64,000 nt of DNA, taken from positions 1 to 64,000 of the forward strand of contig NZ_PVTH01000004.1 of the NCBI RefSeq assembly GCF_003002875.1, written 5' to 3'. This document shows, piece by piece, positions 1-8,279 of the stretch (position 1 is the stretch's first letter; every line of letters starts with the position of its first letter). The position numbers and the translations under genes are program-made. Under the pieces are notes generated by a model that was not told the origin of the DNA, made no database searches, and worked only from the letters and a program-made list of their open reading frames with translations. Source of the DNA: Arcticibacter pallidicorallinus (GTDB lineage Bacteria > Bacteroidota > Bacteroidia > Sphingobacteriales > Sphingobacteriaceae).

Positions 1-221
1 ACCGCATGACCATCGTAATAGCGGTAAGCCGGTGCAAAGGCATGGCGAATCACGGCAGCCGAAGAGCTGATCAGTCCGAACTCCGCAGAACTGGCAATAC
101 TGGCGGCGGTTTGCATGAATTTGCGGGGTTTGGCCTGGACGATGTTTTTGCCTCGGCTACGGCGGAAAACACTTGGTCCCACTATTCCTCTGATGATGCC
201 TTTGTTATCGATAATTGCCAT
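1..221 (-). CDS. Conserved hypothetical protein, N-terminal part (3' end outside window)
   Basis: The frame opens at an ATG (219-221 on the complement) and runs off the left edge, so about 73 N-terminal residues are visible. They begin MAIIDNKGIIRGIVGPSVFR and continue with a basic stretch (RRSRGKNIVQAKPRK) and a Ser/Ala-rich helix (TAASIASSAEFGLISSSAAV). No signal peptide or membrane segment is seen. I recognise this layout (GxxG, then RGKNIVQ, then EFGLxSS) from uncharacterised Bacteroidota proteins, but I know of no function. A good promoter match lies just upstream (266-296). It is separated from the xylan locus by a 405-bp gap and the locus terminator, so it is probably its own transcription unit. 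Confidence 0.6.
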   Translation of the reverse strand, partial: MAIIDNKGIIRGIVGPSVFRRSRGKNIVQAKPRKFMQTAASIASSAEFGLISSSAAVIRHAFAPAYRYYDGHA

Positions 222-265
222 GATTTGTCCTGCTGTTTTTTTCTACATTGTGAGCCTCCTGAGAT

Positions 266-296
266 CAAATCTAAGTCACCGAAAAGAAAAAACAAA
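266..296 (-). promoter_or_regulatory. Bacteroidota-type promoter for the left-edge gene
   Basis: On the minus strand TAGATTTG (266-273) matches the -7 consensus TAnnTTTG, and TTTG (293-296) sits 19 bases upstream as the -33 element. Predicted transcription starts near 259, giving a leader of about 38 bases before the ATG at 221. Confidence 0.5.
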
Positions 297-498
297 GAAA
301 TAAATCACTTATTTTCAGCGTTATAACACTGATGCAGTTCTTGATACCATTAAGGCGGTTTTTCAAAAAGACGCTTAAAAAGTTCGCCGATAACCGACTA
401 AATACAACTAAAAAAGGCTGATATTCCCCCCTTTCCTTTCTCTGATCCGGTTCTGACAAAGCGCCTGCAAAGGCTTAACACGACAAGGTCCAGTAAGC

Positions 499-536
499 AG
501 TAAGTCCATGTTTCATAACGAAAACATGGACTTACT
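499..536. repeat. 15-bp perfect inverted repeat, unknown role
   Basis: The arms AGTAAGTCCATGTTT (499-513) and AAACATGGACTTACT (522-536) are exact reverse complements around an 8-base loop. No T-tract follows on either strand, so it does not look like a normal intrinsic terminator. It could be an RNA stem, a protein site or a small mobile remnant. Confidence 0.6.
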
Positions 537-566
537 ACAGACTCAACAAGCCCGGTACACAGCCTA

Positions 567-600
567 AAATAAAAGCGGCCAGCACTCACGCTAGCCGCTT
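567..600 (-). terminator. Intrinsic terminator of the xylan operon
   Basis: Read on the minus strand, the arms AAGCGGCTAGC and GCTGGCCGCTT (590-600 and 573-583) pair over 11 positions with one mismatch and are followed by TTTTATTTTA. It lies 26 bases after the stop codon of the last GH3 gene. Confidence 0.75.
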
Positions 601-626
601 GGTAAGAGGGTCTATTCTATTATCGT

Positions 627-3032
627 CTACTTTACCAAAAACTCCTTTTTCAGACGGATATCTTCCGAAGAGCTACCCATCATCACCACGAACTTTCCTG
701 GTTCAACCGTCCAGTTCATATTCTTATCCAATATCGCGAGGTCATCCGGCTGCAGTACAAACTTCAGCGTCTTTTTCTCACCCGGATTCAAAGTCACCCT
801 TTCAAAGCCACGGAGAACGGACTCATAAGTGGTTACGCTGCTAACGAGGTCTTTCAAATACAACTGAACAACTTCATCTCCTTTGCGGCTACCGGTATTT
901 TCAATATCCACAGAGACGTTCACCAAATCCTGCGAGTTCAGCTTATCGGGAGATACAACCAGATTACTGTATTCAAATGTGGTATAGCTTAACCCGAAGC
1001 CAAATGGGTACAATGCTCCATTTACGCGAGTTTTACCATAGCCATTCGGACCGCTGGATGGTTGGTTCGCATGAGAACCGGGTTTGAACGGAAAATTAAG
1101 CTGGATCTGTCCCGTAGACTTTGGAAAGGTCATTGTCAGCTTACCTCCCGGATTATAGTCTCCGAAAAGCGTCTCGGCAATTACCTTCCCTGCCTGAGGA
1201 CCGGGGAACCAGGCTTCCAGAATAGCCGGGATATAGCGATCTTCCCAGTTGATGGTAAGCGGCTGCCCGTTTATCATCACCATTACTATCGGCTTGCCGG
1301 TGGCGTGCAACGCCTGCAGCAACTGGAGTTGTCTGCCGGGTAAATTTAGTCCGGTTCTTGACATACTCTCACCTACTCTTTTATCATCCTCACCTACAAC
1401 CGCGATTACAACATCCGCTGTCTTAGCCTGATCAACTGCTGCCTGGATCGAGGCTTTTTCTGCTGCTGTAAGCTCCGTGGGAATGATCTCACTTTCTGGC
1501 CAGGTCGCATCAATGATATCACAACCTTTGGAATAGTTCACCTTCACTTGAGTTCCAAGGTAAGATTTTATTCCATCCAAGACGGAAGTGACAGGGTTAT
1601 TGGAAGGTCCGTAGCGACTTACAGCATAGGACTCATCTGTAGCAAGGGGACCCGTTACCAGGATGTTCTTGAGCTTTTCTTTGTTCAAGGGAAGAAGGTT
1701 CGCTTCGTTCTTAAGCAACACCATAGACTCGAGGCTCATCTGCTGTGAAAATGCTTCGTCCTGGCTGGTGTGCACCAATTTATCAGCAGCAGAAGGGTCC
1801 TTCACATACGGTTCATCAAAAAGCCCTAGTCTGAATTTCACTCTTAACACGTCTGCAACACGCTCATCAAGGGTTTTCATAGACACCTTGCCTTCCTGAA
1901 CGAGTTCTCTTAAGGGCAGAATATAATCTTCCGGTTTGGTAAAGTGGGTGCGGACGTTCAATCCTGCTTCTACAACCTGCCTGACTGCCTCCTTGTAATC
2001 ATCTGCCACGCGGTGCTTGGTGAATACATATTCCACAGCTTCACTGTCGGATACAATATAGCCGTTGAAGCCGAATTGATGGCGAAGCAGGTCGGTCAGA
2101 AAGTAATGACTGGCAGTCACCGGAACGCCGTCCCAGTCGTTGTAACTACTCATGACACCCATAGGGGCTGCTTCCTTGACCACCCGGCGAAACGGGTAAA
2201 GGTACATCTGATGCATTTCACGCGGGGCAACATGCGGATCAGTTCGTGCATCTCCGTCACGGCCTCCTTTTGGAATGCTGTAGACTGCGTAATGCTTCAA
2301 GGTGGCGGCTACTCCCTGCTCCTGAATGCCCAGTACCATCTGTTTGCCGAGCTCGGCGATGTGGAATGGATCTTCACCATAACATTCAACAACACGTCCC
2401 CAGCGCTGGTCTCTGGCTACGTCCAGTATCGGTGCGTAGATATTGGTATAGCCGAGGGCCTTTGCCTCGCGCCCTGCAACTTCTCCGGCATGTCTTACAA
2501 GAGCTTTATTCCAGGTACTGCCTATATTGATAGGCGAAGGGAAAGGTGTGGCACGGTCGTGGCATAAGCCATGAATCGCTTCGTTCGTAAAGTCTACAGG
2601 AATGCCCAGGCGTGTTTCTTCTATAAACCAACGCTGCACTTTATTGATGCCATTTGCGTGATTTCTAAAGGGAAATGAATATTCAGTCTTTGCTGTCGGG
2701 TGATTTCTTAAACCATTCAGATGTTCGTCTATATTGGCTATGCCGTCTTTCCATATCTCGTTTTTCCATTGCGGAGTCGGCATTTCGTCCTTTAAAACTC
2801 GCCCATATCCATAGAGCGTTGCTGTTTGGCATGTCTTCTCGTTGAGGTTCATTTGGGAAATCAGGTCGGAAACTCGCTTCTCCAGCGGCTGCTTCGGATC
2901 CTCGAATATGTCCTTCTTCCCATTTTTGTTGAAATCGATCCATCCTTTCTTGTAAATCCCGTTATTCTGTGAGAAACTATAAAACGGGGTTGCAAGGAAC
3001 AGGGATGCGGCTAATACATATGATTTGTTCAT
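627..3032 (-). CDS. Glycoside hydrolase family 3, probable secreted beta-xylosidase/beta-glucosidase
   Basis: 801 residues with an N-terminal signal peptide (about 1-21, ending YSFSQ). The GH3 N-terminal barrel covers about 55-400, the C-terminal sandwich about 440-660, and a fibronectin-III-like domain ends the protein (about 700-795). The nucleophile is predicted as D329 in IVSDSEAVEY, and the substrate-binding KHYA motif is at 246-249. The residue after the nucleophile is Ser rather than the Trp of BglX-type enzymes; from memory, SD[SC] is commoner among beta-xylosidases, so xylo-oligosaccharide trimming is my preferred role, by inference. It is the last gene of the susCD operon, 15 bases after the BglX-like gene, and is followed by a terminator. 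Activity on glucosides cannot be excluded. Confidence 0.88.
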   Translation of the reverse strand: MNKSYVLAASLFLATPFYSFSQNNGIYKKGWIDFNKNGKKDIFEDPKQPLEKRVSDLISQMNLNEKTCQTATLYGYGRVLKDEMPTPQWKNEIWKDGIANIDEHLNGLRNHPTAKTEYSFPFRNHANGINKVQRWFIEETRLGIPVDFTNEAIHGLCHDRATPFPSPINIGSTWNKALVRHAGEVAGREAKALGYTNIYAPILDVARDQRWGRVVECYGEDPFHIAELGKQMVLGIQEQGVAATLKHYAVYSIPKGGRDGDARTDPHVAPREMHQMYLYPFRRVVKEAAPMGVMSSYNDWDGVPVTASHYFLTDLLRHQFGFNGYIVSDSEAVEYVFTKHRVADDYKEAVRQVVEAGLNVRTHFTKPEDYILPLRELVQEGKVSMKTLDERVADVLRVKFRLGLFDEPYVKDPSAADKLVHTSQDEAFSQQMSLESMVLLKNEANLLPLNKEKLKNILVTGPLATDESYAVSRYGPSNNPVTSVLDGIKSYLGTQVKVNYSKGCDIIDATWPESEIIPTELTAAEKASIQAAVDQAKTADVVIAVVGEDDKRVGESMSRTGLNLPGRQLQLLQALHATGKPIVMVMINGQPLTINWEDRYIPAILEAWFPGPQAGKVIAETLFGDYNPGGKLTMTFPKSTGQIQLNFPFKPGSHANQPSSGPNGYGKTRVNGALYPFGFGLSYTTFEYSNLVVSPDKLNSQDLVNVSVDIENTGSRKGDEVVQLYLKDLVSSVTTYESVLRGFERVTLNPGEKKTLKFVLQPDDLAILDKNMNWTVEPGKFVVMMGSSSEDIRLKKEFLVK

Positions 3033-3047
3033 GCGTGTGTACGGTAT

Positions 3048-5300
3048 TTATCTAAGTGTAAGATTTGTTTGCAAGCGGATGTCGTCGGAGGCACTGCCAA
3101 CCATCAACTTGAATTTTCCGGGTTCTGCAATCCAGTTGAGATCGTTGTCGTAGAAAGATAGCAGCTCACTTTTTATTGTGAACTTCAATTCTCGGGACTC
3201 GCCGGGTTTCAACGAGAGCTTCTGAAAGCCCTTCAGTTGTTTCAATGGTCTGGCTATTGAGGCAACTTCGTCATGAATATAAAGCTGAACGACTTCCTCG
3301 CCGGTGACTTTACCTGTGTTGGTCAGACGGAAACTAAGGACTGCCTCGCCATTCTGATTGATGGAACTGCTGTCGAGTTTGAGATCAGAGTAAGCAAAGG
3401 TCGTATAGCTCAGGCCGTGCCCAAAGGCGTACATCGGACTGTTTGGAGAATCGATATACATTGATTTATAGCGTGTATTGGCCGGATCCTTTACGGGCCT
3501 TCCGGTGTTATATACGTCGTACGAAAGTGGGATCTGTCCTACTGATCTCGGAAAGGTGACAGGGAGTTTTGCTGAGGGATTGTATGCGCCGAAGAGTATA
3601 TCGGCAATCGCATTTCCTCCTTCAGTACCAGGCCACCAGGCATAAAGAATAGCGGAGGCCTGGGCAGCTATCTTATCAAAGATCAGAGGGCGACCAGCCA
3701 TAAGCACCACAATCACCGGCTTCCCGGTTGCTTTGACGGCTTCAAACAGTGCTTCCTGCCTTCCGGGAATGTGTATATCCGTTCTTGATTTCGCTTCACC
3801 ACTCATGTCCCATGTCTCACCAAGGGCCATGATTACCACATCGGCTTTTCTGGCCGCATCTACTGCTGCTGCAAAACCATCCTGGGATGAGGATGAAACT
3901 CCGGCACCCTTCGCATAGATCAGGTTTGCTTTATTTGAAGTCTGGTTGCGTACGCCTTCCATCAGACTTACCACATTGACTGAATCTGACTCCACAATCC
4001 AGCTCCCTTCAAGGTCTCGTTTTGCTTGTACAAGCGGACCTATCAACGCGATATTCCTGACGTCCTTCTTTATCGGAAGGATATTTTGGTCGTTCTTCAG
4101 AAGCACAATCGACTTCTTAGCCAACTCACGGGCCGCTACCCGATGAGCAGGATCACTGAAAACTTTCTTCTCTCTTTTGAAGTTGGAAAACCTGTAGGGA
4201 TCTTCAAACAAGCCAAGTTCAAATTTCTTGTACAGTATCCTTCTGACTGCATCATCTACCCACTTCAAGCTGACCTTACCCTCCTTTACGAGCTGTGCCA
4301 GATTGTCAATATAAGCACGACTCTCCATATCCATATCCGAACCTGCAGTAATCGCTTTCGCCGCAGCGTCGGCCTCATTAGCCGCATAGCCCCAAGGTAT
4401 CATCTCTCCTATTGATCCCCAGTCGCTTACCATGAAACCCTTAAAGTTCCACTTACCTTTCAGAATGTCCCGTTGCAGATAGGCATTACCGGTCGCGGGT
4501 ACGCCGTTCAATGTATTGAAGGCATTCATAAAGGTAGCGACCCCTGCATCGACGGAAGCTTTGAAGGGAGGCAGATAAGTCTCCCATAGCTGCTGCTTGC
4601 TCATGTCGACTGCATTGTAATCGCGACCTGCGATAGAGGCGCCATATCCGGCAAAATGCTTGGCGCAAGCCATGATCGACTCCACACTTCCGAGCTGCTC
4701 GCCTTGAAAGCCTTTAACCCGGGCTTCTGCAATGAGGCTTCCCAGGTAGGCATCTTCCCCTGCTCCTTCCATCACTCTGCCCCAGCGCGGATCTCTGGCC
4801 ACATCGACCATTGGTGCAAAGGTCCAGTGGATGCCCGCCGCAGCGGCTTCTTTTGCTGCAATCTGTGCGGACAAACGCATGGCGCCCAGGTCCCAGGATG
4901 CTGCTTCTCCTAATGGAATCGGAAACACGGTTTTGTAACCGTGTATGACATCCAGACTAAACAGGAGCGGAATTTTGAGTCGCGACTCTAAAGCGACTTT
5001 CTGGATTTCCCGGGTATCTTTTACGCCGCGGACGTTTAGCATAGAGCCAACCCGCCCGGTTCTGATATCCTGAAGAAGATCCGTCTTCTTTTCACTGACG
5101 GGGCCGGTAACTTCGCGACCTGAGTACTGATTCAACTGACCGACCTTCTCTTCAAGGGTCATCAGCTTCATTAGAGAATCTACGCGCCAGTCTATTTTCC
5201 TGTCCTGGGCATAGGTTGTGAGAGTACCTGAAAAAGCGATCAAAACCGTTGCACGGTATATACATGATCGCTTTAACATTTTAGTGCTTATGAACTTCAT
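3048..5300 (-). CDS. bglX: Glycoside hydrolase family 3, BglX-type periplasmic beta-glucosidase/xylosidase
   Basis: 750 residues, the usual BglX length, with a signal peptide ending near residue 31 (TTYAQ). The GH3 barrel covers about 45-360 with the nucleophile D293 in FMVSDWGSIGEM and the KHFAGYG motif near 214. The GH3 C-terminal domain (about 395-610) carries typical substrate-loop motifs, and a fibronectin-III-like domain follows (about 655-740). BglX enzymes release glucose, and sometimes xylose or galactose, from the non-reducing end of oligosaccharides in the periplasm. The gene starts 5 bases after the GH10 xylanase gene, so co-transcription is very likely. The genomic setting suggests trimming of xylan-derived oligosaccharides, but the sequence alone does not fix the sugar. 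Confidence 0.9.
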   Translation of the reverse strand: MKFISTKMLKRSCIYRATVLIAFSGTLTTYAQDRKIDWRVDSLMKLMTLEEKVGQLNQYSGREVTGPVSEKKTDLLQDIRTGRVGSMLNVRGVKDTREIQKVALESRLKIPLLFSLDVIHGYKTVFPIPLGEAASWDLGAMRLSAQIAAKEAAAAGIHWTFAPMVDVARDPRWGRVMEGAGEDAYLGSLIAEARVKGFQGEQLGSVESIMACAKHFAGYGASIAGRDYNAVDMSKQQLWETYLPPFKASVDAGVATFMNAFNTLNGVPATGNAYLQRDILKGKWNFKGFMVSDWGSIGEMIPWGYAANEADAAAKAITAGSDMDMESRAYIDNLAQLVKEGKVSLKWVDDAVRRILYKKFELGLFEDPYRFSNFKREKKVFSDPAHRVAARELAKKSIVLLKNDQNILPIKKDVRNIALIGPLVQAKRDLEGSWIVESDSVNVVSLMEGVRNQTSNKANLIYAKGAGVSSSSQDGFAAAVDAARKADVVIMALGETWDMSGEAKSRTDIHIPGRQEALFEAVKATGKPVIVVLMAGRPLIFDKIAAQASAILYAWWPGTEGGNAIADILFGAYNPSAKLPVTFPRSVGQIPLSYDVYNTGRPVKDPANTRYKSMYIDSPNSPMYAFGHGLSYTTFAYSDLKLDSSSINQNGEAVLSFRLTNTGKVTGEEVVQLYIHDEVASIARPLKQLKGFQKLSLKPGESRELKFTIKSELLSFYDNDLNWIAEPGKFKLMVGSASDDIRLQTNLTLR

Positions 5301-5305
5301 TTTTA

Positions 5306-6391
5306 TTATTTTACACCATCAAGAATACCCTGATAGGCTGGTTTTCTTTCATAGTTTGCATCGAACGGAAGCGGCCAGTCGGGACGGTCGTATTGGCCTG
5401 GAATCCAGGAGTCGGCATCTGAAACGTTCCATGTAGTTATACCAAATTGCTGCGCTTTCGGTATCGCATTGTATGCCTTGACAATGCTCTTGTACTTCAG
5501 AGCCTGCTGGCTTGCGAGGGCAGCCGTCCAAACCATGTTCTTATCATTGTCGGGATTAACAGCTATATCCAGTTCAGAGATGTGCACCAGTAGTCCCGTT
5601 GCAGCAGCGGTCTCAATTGCCTTAGCCAGATCCGCGTCAGAACGATTGACCCGTGTATGCATCTGCATGCCGATACCATGAATAGGTATACCGCGGTTTT
5701 TTAAACCTGTGACGAGATTTAGAATTGCTGTCCGCTTCGTAGGCCCGTACTCATGGCCGTAGTCATTGTAGAAAAGCAGGGCTTGAGGATCAGCCTCGTG
5801 TGCGTACTGAAAACACCGGGCTATGTAATCCTCGCCAAGCTTCTGTATCCAGATGCTGTTCCTGTACTTTCCATTCTCTTCAAAGGCCTCATTCACTACA
5901 TCCCAGGAGGCTACCCTTCCCTTATATCGTGAAACGATCGTCTGGATGTGCGTTTTTAGCAATGCTTCCCAAGCTGTAGAATCACCCTGAAAACTCGCTA
6001 CCCATGCTGGGACATTCTTATACCAGTTAAGCGTATGGCCGTGCAGTCGTTTACCGTTTTGTGCGGCAAAGTCTACGAGGTAGTCGGCATCCGCCCAGTT
6101 ATACGTATTCGCGGAAGGATGAATGAAAGACATCTTCATGGCGTTTTCAGTCGTAATGCTATTGAATTCCTTGGTTACAACGTCTCTGTATGCCGCGCGC
6201 GATTTCATAAGTCCCGGACTGATTGCAGCGCCAAACTTGAAAGGTAAATTTTTCTGCAGACTTACATCTTCAGCAGGTGGCTCCTCTGTTACGGGTTTTA
6301 CATCACGATCTTTACTTCCCTGGCATCCGACAGAGACAGCGAGAAGTAAGAAGGTGCAAATTATGGTTGCGTTAAGTTTAGTGTTCATCAT
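5306..6391 (-). CDS. xyn10: Endo-1,4-beta-xylanase, GH10, lipoprotein
   Basis: 361 residues. The N-terminus is a lipoprotein signal (lipobox ending at C23, AVSVGC), so the enzyme is probably anchored in a membrane. The GH10 barrel covers about 50-358. The acid/base is E168 in WDVVNEAFEE and the nucleophile is E273 in HISELDIAV; the HGHTLNW strand-3 motif (117-123) is also present. Family GH10 cleaves internal beta-1,4 links in xylan. There is no carbohydrate-binding insertion, unlike some Bacteroides GH10 enzymes. It lies between GH2 (9-base gap) and GH3 (5-base gap) in the susCD operon and is the clearest indicator that the locus targets xylan. Two adjacent ATG codons could start the protein (6391 or 6388). 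Confidence 0.95.
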   Translation of the reverse strand: MMNTKLNATIICTFLLLAVSVGCQGSKDRDVKPVTEEPPAEDVSLQKNLPFKFGAAISPGLMKSRAAYRDVVTKEFNSITTENAMKMSFIHPSANTYNWADADYLVDFAAQNGKRLHGHTLNWYKNVPAWVASFQGDSTAWEALLKTHIQTIVSRYKGRVASWDVVNEAFEENGKYRNSIWIQKLGEDYIARCFQYAHEADPQALLFYNDYGHEYGPTKRTAILNLVTGLKNRGIPIHGIGMQMHTRVNRSDADLAKAIETAAATGLLVHISELDIAVNPDNDKNMVWTAALASQQALKYKSIVKAYNAIPKAQQFGITTWNVSDADSWIPGQYDRPDWPLPFDANYERKPAYQGILDGVK

Positions 6392-6400
6392 GAGGTTAGG

Positions 6401-8224
6401 TTATTTGTATTGCTCTTGTTTCTTGGAGTAGAAGCTTTTAAGGGTATAGAAAGCCTTTTTCTTGCTACCCGTTTCGGAGATCAGTCCTTTTCTGTTCCAG
6501 AAATTCTGATAAATGGGATGCTGCCTGCGGGGAGAACGGAAATCGGCCAGTATCCAGGGCGTCATACCGCGAAGTCCTTTGATCGTGCTAAGCAGGGCGA
6601 TCTGACTCTCATACAATGCTTCCTGATACTCTTCCGAGAATTTGGTTTTATTGTCGGCGTAGAAGCCTCCCAGCGCATCAGCACCAAATTCGGAAACGAC
6701 TACAGGCTTGGAGTATTTGATGTTGAAATGGTACTTTCCAATCTCATCCGGAGTTCCACCCCAGTACCATCCCGCATACTCATTAAAACTTACCAGGTCG
6801 ATCTTCTCACCAAGGGGATCGTCTACAATAACTTCCGTTCCGTTTCTGTGTACTTCAAGCGCGGCGGCGATCAGGCGGGTGTTGTCGAGACTCCGTGCGT
6901 GGCTGATGAGATTGCCCATGAAGGCATGCCGTTGTTCGCTCAAAGGCGTTTCATTTCCAACTGACCAAATAATAACGCTCGAACGGTTTTTATCCCTGGA
7001 AATCAAATCAGTAAGCTGTTGTTTCGCGTTGTTATAGGTGTCGGGATTATCCCAGGAGATCGTCCAGTAAACGGGCACTTCAGCCCATACCATCAGACCC
7101 ATTTCATCGGCCAGGCGCACCATGTCTTCGCTATGCGGGTAATGGGCCAGCCGCACGTAGTTACAGCCCAATTCCTTCGCCCATTGGAGCATCATCCGCA
7201 TATCACCTTCTGACCTCAGACGACCCGCAAGCAGTGGGTTCTCGTCGTGAATGGATATACCCCGTAAAAAGACTGACTTGCCGTTCAGGAGGATATCCTG
7301 CCCCTTTGTCTCGATGGTTTTAAAGCCAATCCGATCGTGAACCTGGTCGGAAGCGGAACTAATCGTCACGCCATATATTTTCGGGTTTTCTGGTGACCAG
7401 TAGCTGATCTTCCTCGAGGGGATGCGGATATGCGCTTTGCCGCTCGCGTCGGTCTTTACCTGCAGGCTTATTCCGAGCTCCGGGATCTGGACCTTGACAT
7501 TTTCAGTCTGGGTGTTCCCGGCCAGCTGTATGTAGCCTTCAATAGTTCCGCGGTCTGCAGCACTAAGCTGAATCTTGTAATCAGCGATATAGGACTGAGG
7601 TGTTTCTGTGATGAACACATCCCTGGTAATACCTCCGTAGTTCCACCAGTCGGTGTTGATGGTTGGTATCTCATCCTGTTTACGGGTGTTATCAACTTTA
7701 ACTACAACGGAATTCTCTCCATTAATGAGGTGTTTATCAATTTGGAATTGGAAGGGAGTAAAACCACCCTTATGTACGCCCAGCTTCTTACCATTGAGGT
7801 AAACATGCGCCTCATAGTTGGCTGCGGCAAAATAGAGGAAATACTTCTTCCCCTTATCTGGAGACATATTAAACTTCTTTCGGTACCAGACCGTACCCTC
7901 ATAGAGCTCCAGTTTTTCAACCTGTGAATTCCAGTCTCCCGGCACATTCAGCGCAGGCGAATAATCGAAATTGTATTCAATGAGCTCCGATTGGTCGGTA
8001 TTGGTTACATCATCGAAGAAGCCGCCCTTTCCGGATGCTGAAGCATCGAAAGCTTTTCTTCTGTAGTCGTAGAAGCCGTTTTCATAAGGGTCAACAATAT
8101 AATTCCATTTACCGTTCAAACTCAGTGCGACCCTTGCTTTGTTGTTTTGAACCGGCCCCGATTGCCCTGCTGCTGCATAGCTCAACAGGACAAGGATGAA
8201 AAGATTAAGAGCTGCTTTTATCAT
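6401..8224 (-). CDS. Glycoside hydrolase family 2 (beta-glucuronidase/galactosidase-like)
   Basis: 607 residues with a signal peptide ending near residue 20 (YAAAGQ). The order is a jelly-roll sugar-binding domain (about 30-205), an immunoglobulin-like domain (about 210-305) and a TIM barrel (about 308-595). The acid/base is E425 in WSVGNETPL and the nucleophile is E512 in VSEFGADALGG. The SEFGAD context and short three-domain length are typical of the beta-glucuronidase/small beta-galactosidase branch rather than LacZ. In a xylan locus it may remove galactose or (methyl)glucuronate side groups; that is inference. It is the first enzyme gene after susD, separated from it by a strong hairpin (8238-8259). 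Confidence 0.85.
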   Translation of the reverse strand: MIKAALNLFILVLLSYAAAGQSGPVQNNKARVALSLNGKWNYIVDPYENGFYDYRRKAFDASASGKGGFFDDVTNTDQSELIEYNFDYSPALNVPGDWNSQVEKLELYEGTVWYRKKFNMSPDKGKKYFLYFAAANYEAHVYLNGKKLGVHKGGFTPFQFQIDKHLINGENSVVVKVDNTRKQDEIPTINTDWWNYGGITRDVFITETPQSYIADYKIQLSAADRGTIEGYIQLAGNTQTENVKVQIPELGISLQVKTDASGKAHIRIPSRKISYWSPENPKIYGVTISSASDQVHDRIGFKTIETKGQDILLNGKSVFLRGISIHDENPLLAGRLRSEGDMRMMLQWAKELGCNYVRLAHYPHSEDMVRLADEMGLMVWAEVPVYWTISWDNPDTYNNAKQQLTDLISRDKNRSSVIIWSVGNETPLSEQRHAFMGNLISHARSLDNTRLIAAALEVHRNGTEVIVDDPLGEKIDLVSFNEYAGWYWGGTPDEIGKYHFNIKYSKPVVVSEFGADALGGFYADNKTKFSEEYQEALYESQIALLSTIKGLRGMTPWILADFRSPRRQHPIYQNFWNRKGLISETGSKKKAFYTLKSFYSKKQEQYK

Positions 8225-8237
8225 TATTGCTAGTTAA

Positions 8238-8259
8238 GACGCCAGGCAAGCCTGGCGTC
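8238..8259 (-). other. Strong hairpin between susD and the GH2 gene
   Basis: GACGCCAGG (8238-8246) and CCTGGCGTC (8251-8259) are exact reverse complements around CAAG or CTTG, depending on strand. No T-tract follows in the direction of transcription, so it is unlikely to be a full terminator. It would end the susCD part of the transcript with a stable stem, as mRNA-stabilising or partly attenuating hairpins do. Confidence 0.65.
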
Positions 8260-8279
8260 GGGTGCGTGAGATGGCGGAC

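Larger units (their letters stand above)
222..572. other. Intergenic region with promoter and a 15-bp hairpin, no gene seen
   Basis: The gap between the partial gene at the left edge and the end of the xylan operon (222-626) holds the promoter of the left gene (266-296), an unexplained 15-bp inverted repeat (499-536) and the operon terminator (567-600). Short open frames here have no recognisable features and are probably chance. Confidence 0.5.

Noticed and set aside
1944-2567. 207-residue open frame on the plus strand inside the GH3 gene
   Set aside because: It lies antisense to a clear GH3 gene, has no signal, domain or promoter, and its composition is as expected for a shadow frame.
6410-6964. 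184-residue plus-strand frame opposite GH2
   Set aside because: Antisense to the conserved GH2 catalytic domain (E425, E512).
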